The notes under the pieces are model-generated. The model did no database searches. It was given only the letters and a program-made list of their open reading frames with translations, and had not been told where the DNA came from. From Clostridia bacterium (GTDB lineage Bacteria > Bacillota > Clostridia > Oscillospirales > Acutalibacteraceae), in the NCBI GenBank assembly GCA_017437165.1, contig JAFSBS010000257.1:1-20408 (forward strand): a stretch of DNA of 20,408 nucleotides. Reading direction: 5' to 3'. The stretch's first letter is position 1. Each line of letters opens with the position of its first letter. The position numbers were made by a program, and so were the translations under genes. Positions 7,870 to 16,009 of this stretch are shown one piece after another.

Positions 7870-8472
7870 ATGTTCAATTTCAGGAAAGAAAAATCAGCAG
7901 GAAATGTAGAGTTTTTAATTGTGGGACTCGGTAATCCCGGCAAAAAATATGAAACCACAAGACACAACGCAGGTTTTATGTGTATTGATAAACTTTCACA
8001 AGAAGAAAATATTGATGTAAAAAAGGTGAAATTTCACGCACTTATTGGCGAGTGCTACATAGACTCCCACAAAGTAATTGTTATGAAACCACAGACTATG
8101 ATGAACAACAGTGGTCAGGCAATTAAAGAATGTGCAACTTTTTACAAAATACCACCGGAAAATGTAATTGTTATTTATGACGATATTTCGTTAGAACCCG
8201 GTAAATTAAGAATAAGAAGAAAAGGTTCTGCAGGTGGTCACAATGGTATAAAGAGTATTATTGCTCATTTAGGTAGTGAAAATTTCCCGAGAGTAAAACT
8301 CGGTGTAGGTGCAAAGCCCCACCCTGATTACGATTTGGTTGACTGGGTTTTAGGTTCATTTCCTAAAGAACAGTTAAAACTTATAAACGAATCGTGTGAA
8401 AATGCGTACAATGCAATTAAAATAATTATGCATGGCGACATTGATGCCGCTATGTCAAAGTATAACAGTTGA
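7870..8472 (+). CDS. pth: Peptidyl-tRNA hydrolase
   Basis: A 200-residue cytoplasmic enzyme that recycles tRNA from peptidyl-tRNA released by stalled ribosomes. Signatures: 'VGLGNPGKKYETTRHNAGF' with Asn22 and catalytic His32, 'KPQTMMNNSG' (about 73-82), Asp104 in the YDDISLEPG segment, and 'GSAGGHNGIKS'. About 12 extra residues precede the usual start of the family, but the ATG at 7870 is well placed, 9 bases after GGAG. The gene begins on the base right after the stop of the acetyltransferase gene, and mfd follows 7 bases after its own stop, so all belong to one operon. Confidence 0.97.
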   Translation: MFNFRKEKSAGNVEFLIVGLGNPGKKYETTRHNAGFMCIDKLSQEENIDVKKVKFHALIGECYIDSHKVIVMKPQTMMNNSGQAIKECATFYKIPPENVIVIYDDISLEPGKLRIRRKGSAGGHNGIKSIIAHLGSENFPRVKLGVGAKPHPDYDLVDWVLGSFPKEQLKLINESCENAYNAIKIIMHGDIDAAMSKYNS

Positions 8473-8479
8473 GGTTGAT

Positions 8480-11400
8480 ATGTCCTGTTATTCAAAACTC
8501 TTAAAAAATTCAACTGAATACAATGAACTTTTAAAAGCAATAAATGCAGATTTATTGCCTTCGGGTGTCACAGGGCTTCCGCCATCACCTAAAGCTCATT
8601 TAATACATTCGCTTTGCGAGGACACTTCTCGCAGAGCTATTGTTATTTTGCCTAATGAAGCAACTGCTTCACGACTTGTAAGTGATATAAATGAATTTGC
8701 AGGAATCGGTAAAAAGGCATATTTATACCCAGCAAGAGATTACTCCTTTAATTCCGCCGAGGGTCAATCAAGAGAATTTGAGCAAGCAAGAATTAAAACC
8801 CTCTGCAAAATTATAAATAACGATTACTCCGTTATTGCCTGCTCTGCTGAAGCGGCATTACAGCTTACAATTCCACCTGAAGAATTAAAGAAAAGAACAA
8901 AATTTATTGATCTTAATACAACCATTGAACCTGAAGAACTTATTTCTGTGTTAGTTTCTGCAGGATTTAAAAGAGCAGATATTGTTGAAGGTCCGGGTCA
9001 ATTTGCTCACCGTGGTGGAATTGTTGATTTCTTCCCCGTAAATTCCGAGAAACCTGTAAGAATTGAACTTTGGGGTGACTCCATTGATAATATTTCTGAA
9101 TTTGATGCTTCAACTCAAAGAAGAACTGATATTTTAAAATTCACAGAAATTACTCCTGCGACAGAAATTCTTTTTGATAGTGATTTTGACTTAAAAGAAA
9201 AGTTAGAAGAATTTTACGAGTCGGTTTCTGGTAAAGGCAGCGTAAAAGTAAAACAAAATCTTTTAAAAGATATTGATGCTTTAAGCAGTGGTGTGAGAAT
9301 TGCATCATTAGACAAATATCTTGATTTAGCATACCAAAAACCTGCTTCTATCTTCGATTTTTGTAAAGGCGATTTACTTTACATCTGTGAAACAGGTGCC
9401 GTAAAAGAAAGTGCAGAAAACTCACACAAATTGATGCTTGAGGAGATAAAAGCACAGTTTGAAAACGGTATTCTCACAAAAGGTTTAGACCGCATAACCC
9501 TTGGTATTACTGACCTTTTCCGTATTTATGAAGATTGTAAAGCAATTTACCTTGACAGCCTCCCGAGAGGTAGTTTTGATACTCCTGTAAGAACACTTAC
9601 TACATTTAATACACAACAATTACCTATCTGGAATGGTAGTCTTTCAGTTTTACTTGACGATTTACGTCCTGCACTCAAAAAAAATGTAAGATGTATTATA
9701 AATGCAGGTACAGAAAAGGCTGCCAAAGGACTTGTTGAAGCACTCGAAACAGAAGATATAAAAGCGATTTATCTTGGTACATTACCTTCTGAATTTCCTC
9801 TTAAAACCGTAAGTGTAACTACGGGTGGTATCTCAAGTGGTTTTACCTACCCTAATGAAAAATTTATGATTTTCACATACGGCAGAGTTACAAGTTCTTC
9901 TAATATGAAACGCCGTAAATCTTTCAAAGCCGCCGATGCTATCGGGAGTCTTGAGGAGTTAACACGTGGTGATTATGTTGTTCACTCTGTGCATGGAATA
10001 GGCGTTTTTGAAGGTATTCAAAAAATGGAAGTCAGTGGTCTCATAAAAGACTACATTAAAGTCAAATACGCAAAGGGTGACACACTTTATGTGCCTGTTA
10101 CACAACTCGACTTAATTTCTAAATATATTGGCCCTAAAGACGAGCAAAAAACACTTAAACTCTCCCGTCTTGGTGGTCAGGATTGGGAAAAGGCAAAACA
10201 GCGAGTAAAAGCATCTGCCAAAAATATGGCAAAAGAGCTAATCGCACTTTACTCAAAACGATTGAAAACAGAAGGCTATCAATTCTCTCAGGATATTGAT
10301 ATGCAGAATGACTTTGAAAGACGTTTTGAATTTGAAGAAACAGAAGACCAATTACGCACAATTGAAGAAATAAAAAGAGATATGCAAAAACCTCACCCTA
10401 TGGACAGACTTCTATGTGGTGATGTTGGCTTTGGTAAAACCGAAGTTGCCCTTCGTGCTGCATTCAAATGCATTGCAGAAGGGAAACAATGTGCAATCTT
10501 AGTACCTACAACAATTCTTGCGTTGCAACATTACAACACTATAATGAAGCGTTTTGAAGGGTTCCCGATAAACGCAGAGATGCTCTCACGATTCAGGACC
10601 CCAAAACAGCAAACTGAAATTATAAAGAAATTAAAACGTGGCACTATTGATATTATAGTAGGTACTCATCGTCTTATTTCAAAAGATATTGAATTCCGCG
10701 ATTTAGGTCTTATAATCATAGATGAAGAGCAACGATTCGGCGTAGGTCAAAAAGAAAAATTAAAGGAACTTTACCCGCAGGTTGACTGTCTTACACTTTC
10801 TGCTACACCTATTCCGCGAACTATGAATATGGCTATGTCAGGAATACGTGATATGTCTGTTATTGAAGAAGCACCGCAGGACAGATTCCCTGTACAGACT
10901 TATGTTTTAGAGCACGACTGGGGAATACTCGCCGAAGCTATGAAAAAAGAACTTCGCCGTGGCGGTCAGGTTTATTATCTTCATAACAAAGTAGAAGATA
11001 TTGAACGCACCGCTATGATGATAAGAGAATTGATTCCTGATGCAAATATCGGTGTTGCCCATGGTAAAATGAGTGAAGACACACTTTCTGATATATGGCG
11101 TTCTCTTTTAGAAGGCGAAATTGACATTTTAGTATGTACGACTATAATAGAAACAGGTGTAGATGTACCCAATGCAAACACACTTATTATAGAAAGTGCA
11201 GAAAATATGGGCTTGAGCCAGCTTCATCAGATTCGTGGTCGTGTTGGTCGTTCTTCAAGACGTGGTTTTGCTTTTTTAACATTCAGGAAAGACAAAAATC
11301 TTTCAGAAGTTGCAACACGCAGACTTGAAGCAATTAAAGAATATACTGAATTCGGTTCAGGCTTTAAAATTGCTATGCGTGACTTGGAAATACGAGGTGC

Positions 11401-11977
11401 CGGTAACCTTTTAGGTGCAGAACAACACGGGCATATGGAAACAGTCGGCTATGATATGTATATGAAAATACTTTCAGAAGCAGTTAGTGAAGAAAAAGGC
11501 GAAACATCAAAAACTCTTTCTAAAGAATGTCTTATTGACATAAGAATTGATGCTCATATTCCGGAAAAATATATTGAGAGTCTGCCACAAAGACTTGCAA
11601 TATATAAACGAATTGCTGATATACGAAATGAAGATGATGCTTCAGATGTTCTTGATGAACTCATTGACCGTTTCGGTGACCCTCCAAAGAGTGTTGAAGG
11701 TCTTATTAAAATATCACTTTTAAGAAATACTGCTGCAGAACTCGGAATTTATGAAATAGGACAGAAGCAAGAAAATGTTTTGCTCTATTCTCAAGCAATA
11801 GATATGCAGAAAGTTTCGCTTTTAGGTAAATATATGCGTGGCAGAATACTTGTTTCAGCAGGTGTAAAACCATATATTTCGGTAAAGATAACCCCGAAAC
11901 AATCCCCTGTTGACACCATAAATGAAGCACTCACAATTATGAAGAAAGCAGAAAATGAAGGAGAAGATAAAAAATGA
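8480..11977 (+). CDS. mfd: Transcription-repair coupling factor Mfd
   Basis: 1165 residues, the usual size. It displaces RNA polymerase stalled at DNA damage and recruits UvrA. Order: UvrB-like N-terminal module with 'YPARDYSFNSAEGQSREF'; RNA-polymerase-interacting domain near 496-570 ('GDYVVHSVHGIGVFEG', 'YVPVTQLDLISKYIG'); the RecG-like translocase with Walker A GDVGFGKT (about 647-654), DEEQ (about 748-751), TLSATPIPRT and 'QIRGRVGRSSR' (about 917); and the C-terminal TRCF domain with 'LPQRLAIYKRIA' and 'ELIDRFGDPP'. The ATG at 8480 is preferred to one at 8432 inside pth because GAGG at 8471-8474 precedes it. Its stop overlaps the next start (ATGA). Confidence 0.98.
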   Translation: MSCYSKLLKNSTEYNELLKAINADLLPSGVTGLPPSPKAHLIHSLCEDTSRRAIVILPNEATASRLVSDINEFAGIGKKAYLYPARDYSFNSAEGQSREFEQARIKTLCKIINNDYSVIACSAEAALQLTIPPEELKKRTKFIDLNTTIEPEELISVLVSAGFKRADIVEGPGQFAHRGGIVDFFPVNSEKPVRIELWGDSIDNISEFDASTQRRTDILKFTEITPATEILFDSDFDLKEKLEEFYESVSGKGSVKVKQNLLKDIDALSSGVRIASLDKYLDLAYQKPASIFDFCKGDLLYICETGAVKESAENSHKLMLEEIKAQFENGILTKGLDRITLGITDLFRIYEDCKAIYLDSLPRGSFDTPVRTLTTFNTQQLPIWNGSLSVLLDDLRPALKKNVRCIINAGTEKAAKGLVEALETEDIKAIYLGTLPSEFPLKTVSVTTGGISSGFTYPNEKFMIFTYGRVTSSSNMKRRKSFKAADAIGSLEELTRGDYVVHSVHGIGVFEGIQKMEVSGLIKDYIKVKYAKGDTLYVPVTQLDLISKYIGPKDEQKTLKLSRLGGQDWEKAKQRVKASAKNMAKELIALYSKRLKTEGYQFSQDIDMQNDFERRFEFEETEDQLRTIEEIKRDMQKPHPMDRLLCGDVGFGKTEVALRAAFKCIAEGKQCAILVPTTILALQHYNTIMKRFEGFPINAEMLSRFRTPKQQTEIIKKLKRGTIDIIVGTHRLISKDIEFRDLGLIIIDEEQRFGVGQKEKLKELYPQVDCLTLSATPIPRTMNMAMSGIRDMSVIEEAPQDRFPVQTYVLEHDWGILAEAMKKELRRGGQVYYLHNKVEDIERTAMMIRELIPDANIGVAHGKMSEDTLSDIWRSLLEGEIDILVCTTIIETGVDVPNANTLIIESAENMGLSQLHQIRGRVGRSSRRGFAFLTFRKDKNLSEVATRRLEAIKEYTEFGSGFKIAMRDLEIRGAGNLLGAEQHGHMETVGYDMYMKILSEAVSEEKGETSKTLSKECLIDIRIDAHIPEKYIESLPQRLAIYKRIADIRNEDDASDVLDELIDRFGDPPKSVEGLIKISLLRNTAAELGIYEIGQKQENVLLYSQAIDMQKVSLLGKYMRGRILVSAGVKPYISVKITPKQSPVDTINEALTIMKKAENEGEDKK

Positions 11978-12222
11978 CTTACACTTACAAAACAAAAGGC
12001 ACTTGTTCAAGAAAAATCACTTTTGATTTAGAAGACGGCATTGTTAAAAATGTTAATTTTGAAGGTGGTTGTAATGGTAATTTAAAAGGTATTTCTGCCC
12101 TTGTTGAAGGTAAAAGTGCAGAAGAAGTAATACCACTCATTTCAGGAATTACCTGTGGTTTCAAATCAACTTCTTGCCCCGACCAGTTAGCACACGCTTT
12201 ACATGAAGCATTGAATTCATAA
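11974..12222 (+). CDS. Small TSCPD-domain protein
   Basis: 82 residues, beginning 'TYTYKTKGTCSRKITFDL' and ending with the eponymous 'STSCPDQLAHAL' motif; Cys residues also at CSR, 'GGCNGN' and 'ITCGFK'. This matches the short stand-alone TSCPD family found in Firmicutes. TSCPD domains also occur at the end of some ribonucleotide reductases, but the biochemical role of the small free-standing proteins is unknown. The cysteine pattern suggests metal binding, which is an inference. The start overlaps the mfd stop (ATGA) after an AGGAG-type site, so it is cotranslated with mfd. Confidence 0.85.
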   Translation: MTYTYKTKGTCSRKITFDLEDGIVKNVNFEGGCNGNLKGISALVEGKSAEEVIPLISGITCGFKSTSCPDQLAHALHEALNS

Positions 12223-12240
12223 AAGAAAGGATTAAAAAAT

Positions 12241-12921
12241 ATGAAATATCTCGTTTTAATTGCAGACATTGATGAATTTAACCCTTGCAAAAATTCCTTA
12301 GGTGACCATGTAAAAAAAGAATATAAAATAAAGCACATGGATGCTTTTGATTTCAGTTACAACAATCACGAAGTTACTGCTGTTTGCTTTGGTATTGGTA
12401 AGGTTAATGCCGCTATAGGAGCTGCTCTCGCTCTCACTCTCGGAGAGTATGACGGAGTAATAAACACAGGTTGGAGTGGAGCTGTTTCAGGTGTAAAAAA
12501 AGGTGAAATAATTGTTTCTGACTCTTGTGTTGAGTGCGACTTTGACTTAACACCTATAGGAAGATTACCCGGACAAAAACCCGGTCAGGATGAATACATA
12601 TATAAATGCGATTCAGAACTCGCAAACAAAGTCAAATCGATTGATGGTTTTACACACGGCAACCTTGGTACAGGCGACTTTTTCTTAACAGACAAAGTAA
12701 GACGCGATAAATACAAAGAACTTTTCAACATTAAATCTTTCGATATGGAAAGTGGTGCTTTAGCTGCTGCTTGTTACCTTTTAGGTAAAATTCCATTTGT
12801 AAGTATAAGAAAAATTTCTGACAGTGCAGATGATGTTGCAACAGATGAATATACAAATTCATTAAGCAATGATTTGACAGCTTTTTCTGACATAATATTA
12901 AAAGTGCTTAGCAATATATAA
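12241..12921 (+). CDS. mtnN: 5'-methylthioadenosine/S-adenosylhomocysteine nucleosidase-like phosphorylase family protein
   Basis: 226 residues of the PNP/UDP phosphorylase fold. It carries 'FGIGKVNAA', 'VINTGWSGAV', 'LGTGDFF', 'FDMESGALAAACY' and 'RKISDSADD'. The three residues that define the MTA/SAH nucleosidase active site appear in place: Glu12, Glu170 and Asp194 (E. coli Glu12, Glu174, Asp197). The reaction would hydrolyse MTA and SAH to adenine plus the thioribose or ribosyl-homocysteine, in methionine salvage and methyl-cycle recycling. A GAAAGGAT site precedes the ATG. It is the last gene of the operon, closed by a terminator right after the stop. Futalosine hydrolase or a related nucleosidase is the main alternative. 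Confidence 0.8.
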   Translation: MKYLVLIADIDEFNPCKNSLGDHVKKEYKIKHMDAFDFSYNNHEVTAVCFGIGKVNAAIGAALALTLGEYDGVINTGWSGAVSGVKKGEIIVSDSCVECDFDLTPIGRLPGQKPGQDEYIYKCDSELANKVKSIDGFTHGNLGTGDFFLTDKVRRDKYKELFNIKSFDMESGALAAACYLLGKIPFVSIRKISDSADDVATDEYTNSLSNDLTAFSDIILKVLSNI

Positions 12922-12930
12922 AACGAACTT

Positions 12931-12965
12931 AAACCCTGCCGATTATTACCGACAGGGTTTTTATA
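12931..12965 (+). terminator. Rho-independent terminator after the nucleosidase gene
   Basis: AAACCCTGCCG (12931-12941) pairs with CGACAGGGTTT (12950-12960) with one internal mismatch around a short loop, followed by TTATATT. It lies 10 bases after the stop codon and closes the operon that begins with the acetyltransferase gene. Confidence 0.85.
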
Positions 12966-13058
12966 TTAAGCAAAATCGCCTGAGGTGGCTATTCTGTGGG
13001 CAAATTCTCTCTTTAAATTTGCCACCGCCCCTGATTATTGCGAATTTCACTTAATATA
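12963..13058. repeat. Imperfect palindromic intergenic element of about 96 bp
   Basis: Between the two terminators of convergent operons is a nested palindrome. The outer ends ATATTAAG (12963-12970) and CTTAATAT (13050-13057) are exact inverted repeats. GGTGGC (12984-12989) pairs with GCCACC (13021-13026), and alternatively GTGGGCAAATT (12996-13006) pairs with AATTTGCCAC (13016-13025). No reading frame or recognised RNA family is seen. A small MITE-like element or a structured RNA are both possible. Confidence 0.45.
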
Positions 13059-13068
13059 TCTTATGTAA

Positions 13069-13110
13069 AAAAAGAAAATCTGTGAGATGATTCTCGCAGA
13101 TTTTCTTTTT
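13069..13110. terminator. Bidirectional terminator between the nucleosidase operon and the ABC importer
   Basis: A 19-bp stem (13069-13087 with 13092-13110, one G-U pair) around a 4-base loop TGAT. Both sides are A/T tracts, so either strand reads as stem plus T-run. On the minus strand it follows the ABC ATPase gene by 11 bases. Confidence 0.9.
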
Positions 13111-13121
13111 TATATTAAATT

Positions 13122-13907
13122 TTAATCATCAAACTTTGAAATAAATTCTTTAGTTCTATGAGATTTAGGGTTATCAAATACTTCTTCCGGTGTACCTTCT
13201 TCTTCAATAACGCCGTTATCCATAAAAATAACTTTTGAAGAAACTGCTTTCGCAAAAGACATTTCGTGAGTAACGATAACCATTGTAACCTTTTCTTCTG
13301 CAAGACTTTTAATAACCTTTAAAATTTCACCTGTAAGTTCAGGGTCAAGTGCAGATGTTGGTTCATCAAAGAAAAGAATTTTAGGTTCCAAAATCAATGC
13401 ACGCGCAATAGAAACACGCTGTTGCTGACCGCCCGAAAGTTCACAAGGGTAGTTATTAAGTTTATCTAAAAGACCTACTTTACCTAAAATATCTTTCGCT
13501 TTTTCATCAATTTCTGCATTTATTTTTACTTTATTTTCTTTGTACTCCGGCAATTCTGTTGCCTGAAGTTTAGCAGCGAGAGTAACATTCTCCAAAACAT
13601 TGTATTGCGGGAAAAGATTAAAGTTCTGAAAAACAAGTCCAACTAAAAGTTGTTTCCTTCTCTTTTCTTTAGGGTCTTCTTTTTTCGGTCTGTTTTCACC
13701 ATCAAAGAAGACTTCACCATTAACCTTAATAAAACCGCTGTCAGCAGTTTCAAGTTGGTTTATACAACGAAGAATTGTTGTTTTACCACTACCGGAAGAG
13801 CCGATGATGCTTAACACTTCACCTTCTTCTAAAGTAAAACTTACATCTTTTAAAACTTCAGTCTTGCCAAAAGATTTTTTTATATTTTTAACCTCTAAAA
13901 TTGACAT
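13122..13907 (-). CDS. Polar amino-acid ABC transporter, ATP-binding protein
   Basis: A 261-residue ATPase of the GlnQ/HisP class. Walker [10 protein letters not shown] (36-44), Q-loop '[16 protein letters not shown]', signature LSGGQQQR, Walker B '[12 protein letters not shown]' and switch His in '[10 protein letters not shown]' are all intact. An insert of about 25 charged residues lies between the first strand region and the Q-loop ('[16 protein letters not shown]'). It would drive import through the permease encoded just upstream. The start follows AGGAG that lies within the last codons of the permease gene, with only 3 bases between the genes. It is the last gene of a three-gene operon. 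Confidence 0.95.
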   Translation of the reverse strand: MSILEVKNIKKSFGKTEVLKDVSFTLEEGEVLSIIGSSGSGKTTILRCINQLETADSGFIKVNGEVFFDGENRPKKEDPKEKRRKQLLVGLVFQNFNLFPQYNVLENVTLAAKLQATELPEYKENKVKINAEIDEKAKDILGKVGLLDKLNNYPCELSGGQQQRVSIARALILEPKILFFDEPTSALDPELTGEILKVIKSLAEEKVTMVIVTHEMSFAKAVSSKVIFMDNGVIEEEGTPEEVFDNPKSHRTKEFISKFDD

Positions 13908-13910
13908 AGC

Positions 13911-14606
13911 TTAACTCCTGAAATAACTCAGTTTCTTTTCTAATTTGCCTAAAACAACTGTAAGCAAACCGACAAATAACAAATAGAATACACCTGTGTA
14001 GAACAATGGCCATATCATTGCCTTTGTAGCCGCAAGTTCTTTTGCTTGTTTAATGATTTCACAAACCATAATACAGTTAGCAAGAGCGGTATCTTTAATA
14101 AGGGTTATAATTTCATTACTCATCGGTGGAACAATTCTCTGAATAACCTGTTTTAAAATAATTTTTCTGAAAATCTGTGATTTTGTCATACCTAAAACAT
14201 ACCCTGCTTCGTACTGACCTTTTGAGATACTTTCAATACCACCACGATAAATTTCAGAGAAATAACAAGCATAGTTAAGCGTAAATGCAATTAAAACTGC
14301 GGTAATTCTACCAGCATCCATTATTCCGTATTCTAATAAGAAGAATCTATCAACCTGCCCGAAGAGTTGAAACCCGAACAGGAGACCAGGCACATAGTAA
14401 ATAATAAAAATCTGAAGCATAAGAGGAATACCTCTTACAATCCACACTATTACTTTTGAAAGATATTTTAAAGGCTTGAAACGGCTCATAGAACAAAACG
14501 CTATAGGCAATCCGAGGGGTGCACCTAATAATAAGGTCACCCCAAAGATTAATAACGATATTATGAAGCCATCAAACAAAAACGATGTAACTTCTAAAAA
14601 AGACAT
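13911..14606 (-). CDS. Polar amino-acid ABC transporter, permease
   Basis: 231 residues with about five membrane segments and the inner-membrane binding-protein-dependent transport domain of the HisM/GlnP family. The coupling-loop EAA motif is 'EAGYVLGMTKSQIFRKIILK', followed by 'RIVPPMSNEIITLIKDTAL', both typical. A single permease gene suggests a homodimeric channel. GGAG 8 bases before the ATG at 14606 supports the start. The binding-protein gene ends 40 bases upstream and the ATPase gene begins 3 bases downstream. Confidence 0.93.
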   Translation of the reverse strand: MSFLEVTSFLFDGFIISLLIFGVTLLLGAPLGLPIAFCSMSRFKPLKYLSKVIVWIVRGIPLMLQIFIIYYVPGLLFGFQLFGQVDRFFLLEYGIMDAGRITAVLIAFTLNYACYFSEIYRGGIESISKGQYEAGYVLGMTKSQIFRKIILKQVIQRIVPPMSNEIITLIKDTALANCIMVCEIIKQAKELAATKAMIWPLFYTGVFYLLFVGLLTVVLGKLEKKLSYFRS

Positions 14607-14646
14607 ATCTTACTCCAATAAATTTATTCCAACAAAGTTCCAAGAA

Positions 14647-15456
14647 TTACTTCTGGTCTGAAAAATCTTTAATTGCAGTGTTCTGAACACCATATTTTTC
14701 TGCAAGAGCAGCAATTGTACCGTCAGCACCTAATTTTTCAAGTTGTTCGTTTACATTTGCTCTGAGCTCGCTACCCTTTTTGAAGCCGATTGCATAATAT
14801 TCAACTTCGCTTGAAAGTGAATCTACAATTTTAAGGTCTGCATAGTCGCCTTTACCAACATAGCTTTTTGCAAGCTGTGCGTCAACTACTGCGAAATCTG
14901 CTGTACCTGCTTTAATATCAACAAGGCAATCTGTTTGTTTTGTGAAGCCTTTGAATGTTGTACCTTCAAATGCTTTTGCATAAGCTTCACCAGCTGAACC
15001 ACTCTCTGCAATACCAAGTTTACCGTTAAGGTCTTCTGCTTTTTCAACAGTTGCGTCTGCTTTAACAACAACTACCTGACGGTTTTCCATATAGTTATAT
15101 GAGAAATCAACTTTTTCTGAACGTTGTACACCGTCATCATCTGCAGTGTTGCAAGTGAAACCATTCCATACACAGTCGATTGTATCAGAATTAAGGTCAA
15201 CATATTTGTTGCTCCATTCAATTTCTGTGAAAACAACTTCGTAACCTAAATTGCCAAACACTTTTTCAGCAAGTTCTGTGTCGAAACCTACGAGTTTACC
15301 ATTTTCGTCTAAATAGTTCATTGGTTCGTAAATTGTGTAACCAACAATAACTGTCTCTTTTTTTGGTTCGTCTTCTTTACCACCGCAAGCAGCAAGAGTA
15401 GCAACTACACCTACTACAAGAACAAGGCTTAAAACTAATGCTAATACTTTTTTCAT
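14647..15456 (-). CDS. Polar amino-acid ABC transporter, substrate-binding lipoprotein
   Basis: 269 residues from the ATG at 15456, chosen because GGAGGT lies 7 bases before it (a TTG 15 bases upstream falls on the ribosome site itself). The signal peptide ends with lipobox TLAAC, Cys24 being lipidated. The SBP_bac_3 fold is clear: 'VGYTIYEPMNYLDENGKLVG', 'FDTELAEKV', 'WNGFTCN', 'FSYNYMENRQVVVV', 'KLGIAESGSAGEAYA' and 'AEKYGVQ' near the end. Family members bind amino acids; the exact ligand cannot be told from sequence alone. As first gene of the operon it is directly under the promoter and palindrome at 15508-15536. Confidence 0.93.
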   Translation of the reverse strand: MKKVLALVLSLVLVVGVVATLAACGGKEDEPKKETVIVGYTIYEPMNYLDENGKLVGFDTELAEKVFGNLGYEVVFTEIEWSNKYVDLNSDTIDCVWNGFTCNTADDDGVQRSEKVDFSYNYMENRQVVVVKADATVEKAEDLNGKLGIAESGSAGEAYAKAFEGTTFKGFTKQTDCLVDIKAGTADFAVVDAQLAKSYVGKGDYADLKIVDSLSSEVEYYAIGFKKGSELRANVNEQLEKLGADGTIAALAEKYGVQNTAIKDFSDQK

Positions 15457-15507
15457 TTTATGTACCTCCAAATTTTGAACACCTTGGCATTCTTTTTTTG
15501 TGTTATC

Positions 15508-15536
15508 ATATTATCACATTAGCACGCTAAAGTAAA
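15508..15536 (-). promoter_or_regulatory. Promoter of the amino-acid importer with internal palindromic operator
   Basis: On the minus strand TTTACT (complement of 15531-15536) and TAATAT (complement of 15508-15513) are 17 bases apart, with TG one base before the -10 (extended -10). The spacer contains the palindrome TTAGCACGCTAA (15519-15530, arms TTAGC/GCTAA), abutting the -35. A protein bound there would block polymerase, so a repressor site is inferred. The regulator is not identified. Confidence 0.5.
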
Positions 15537-15608
15537 GTATTTTTTTTCGAATTGTTATTTTGAATAAAAAAGCTTTAACAATAATATTAAGTTTATACAA
15601 TTATCACA

Positions 15609-15637
15609 TTGTCAAAAAAACATCTAAATGATAAAAT
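15609..15637 (+). promoter_or_regulatory. Promoter of the PII-like/antiporter operon
   Basis: TTGTCA (15609-15614) and TAAAAT (15632-15637) are separated by 17 bases, about 37 bases before the start codon. The 11-mer ATTATCACATT overlaps its -35 (15600-15610) and also occurs in the divergent importer promoter (15510-15520). Confidence 0.55.
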
Positions 15638-15673
15638 TTACTCAAAATAATTGATAAGCGAAAGGGGCAAATT

Positions 15674-16009
15674 ATGAAACTTTTAGTTATCATATTAAAC
15701 AAAACTGAATGTCTTGAAGAACTTTTAGAAGCGTTCACACAAAATAATATTTCCGGTGCTACAATTATTGACAGTAAAGGTATGCTCCAGGAGTTGAGTG
15801 AACACGATGACTTCAGATTTATAGGTTCTTTAAGAAGTCTTTTTAACCCTGAACACACAGAAAATAAAACAATTCTTATGGTTACAAAGGAAGAAAGAGT
15901 AAAAGAGATTTCAAAAATCACAAACGATGTTACCGGTGGACTCGACAAACCTGATACAGGTATTCTTTTCACTTTGCCTATTGATTACCTGGAGGGACTT
16001 TCACACTAA
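15674..16009 (+). CDS. PII-like small protein preceding a cation/proton antiporter
   Basis: 111 residues with no signal or membrane segment. The pattern of strands and helices is beta-alpha-beta-beta-alpha-beta: 'KLLVIILN', 'CLEELLEAFTQNN', 'GATIIDSKG', a polar loop about 40-65, 'TILMVT', 'RVKEISKITNDV', 'TGILFTLPID'. This order, the length and the final strand resemble nitrogen-regulatory PII proteins and PII-like proteins, with the loop in the place of the T-loop. I infer a PII-like regulator and cannot prove it without a profile search. GAAAGGGG precedes the ATG. Its TAA overlaps the antiporter ATG by one base, so it probably modulates the antiporter in response to a nucleotide or other small ligand. 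Confidence 0.65.
   Translation: MKLLVIILNKTECLEELLEAFTQNNISGATIIDSKGMLQELSEHDDFRFIGSLRSLFNPEHTENKTILMVTKEERVKEISKITNDVTGGLDKPDTGILFTLPIDYLEGLSH

Noticed and set aside
11985-12338. A 117-codon reading frame on the minus strand
   Set aside because: It lies opposite the TSCPD gene and the start of the nucleosidase gene, both well supported, and shows no recognisable protein features.
15519-15530. TTAGCAC half-site resembling the CIRCE element bound by HrcA
   Set aside because: CIRCE needs TTAGCACTC and GAGTGCTAA arms 9 bases apart. Here the arms are short and nearly touching, and the genes are not heat-shock genes.
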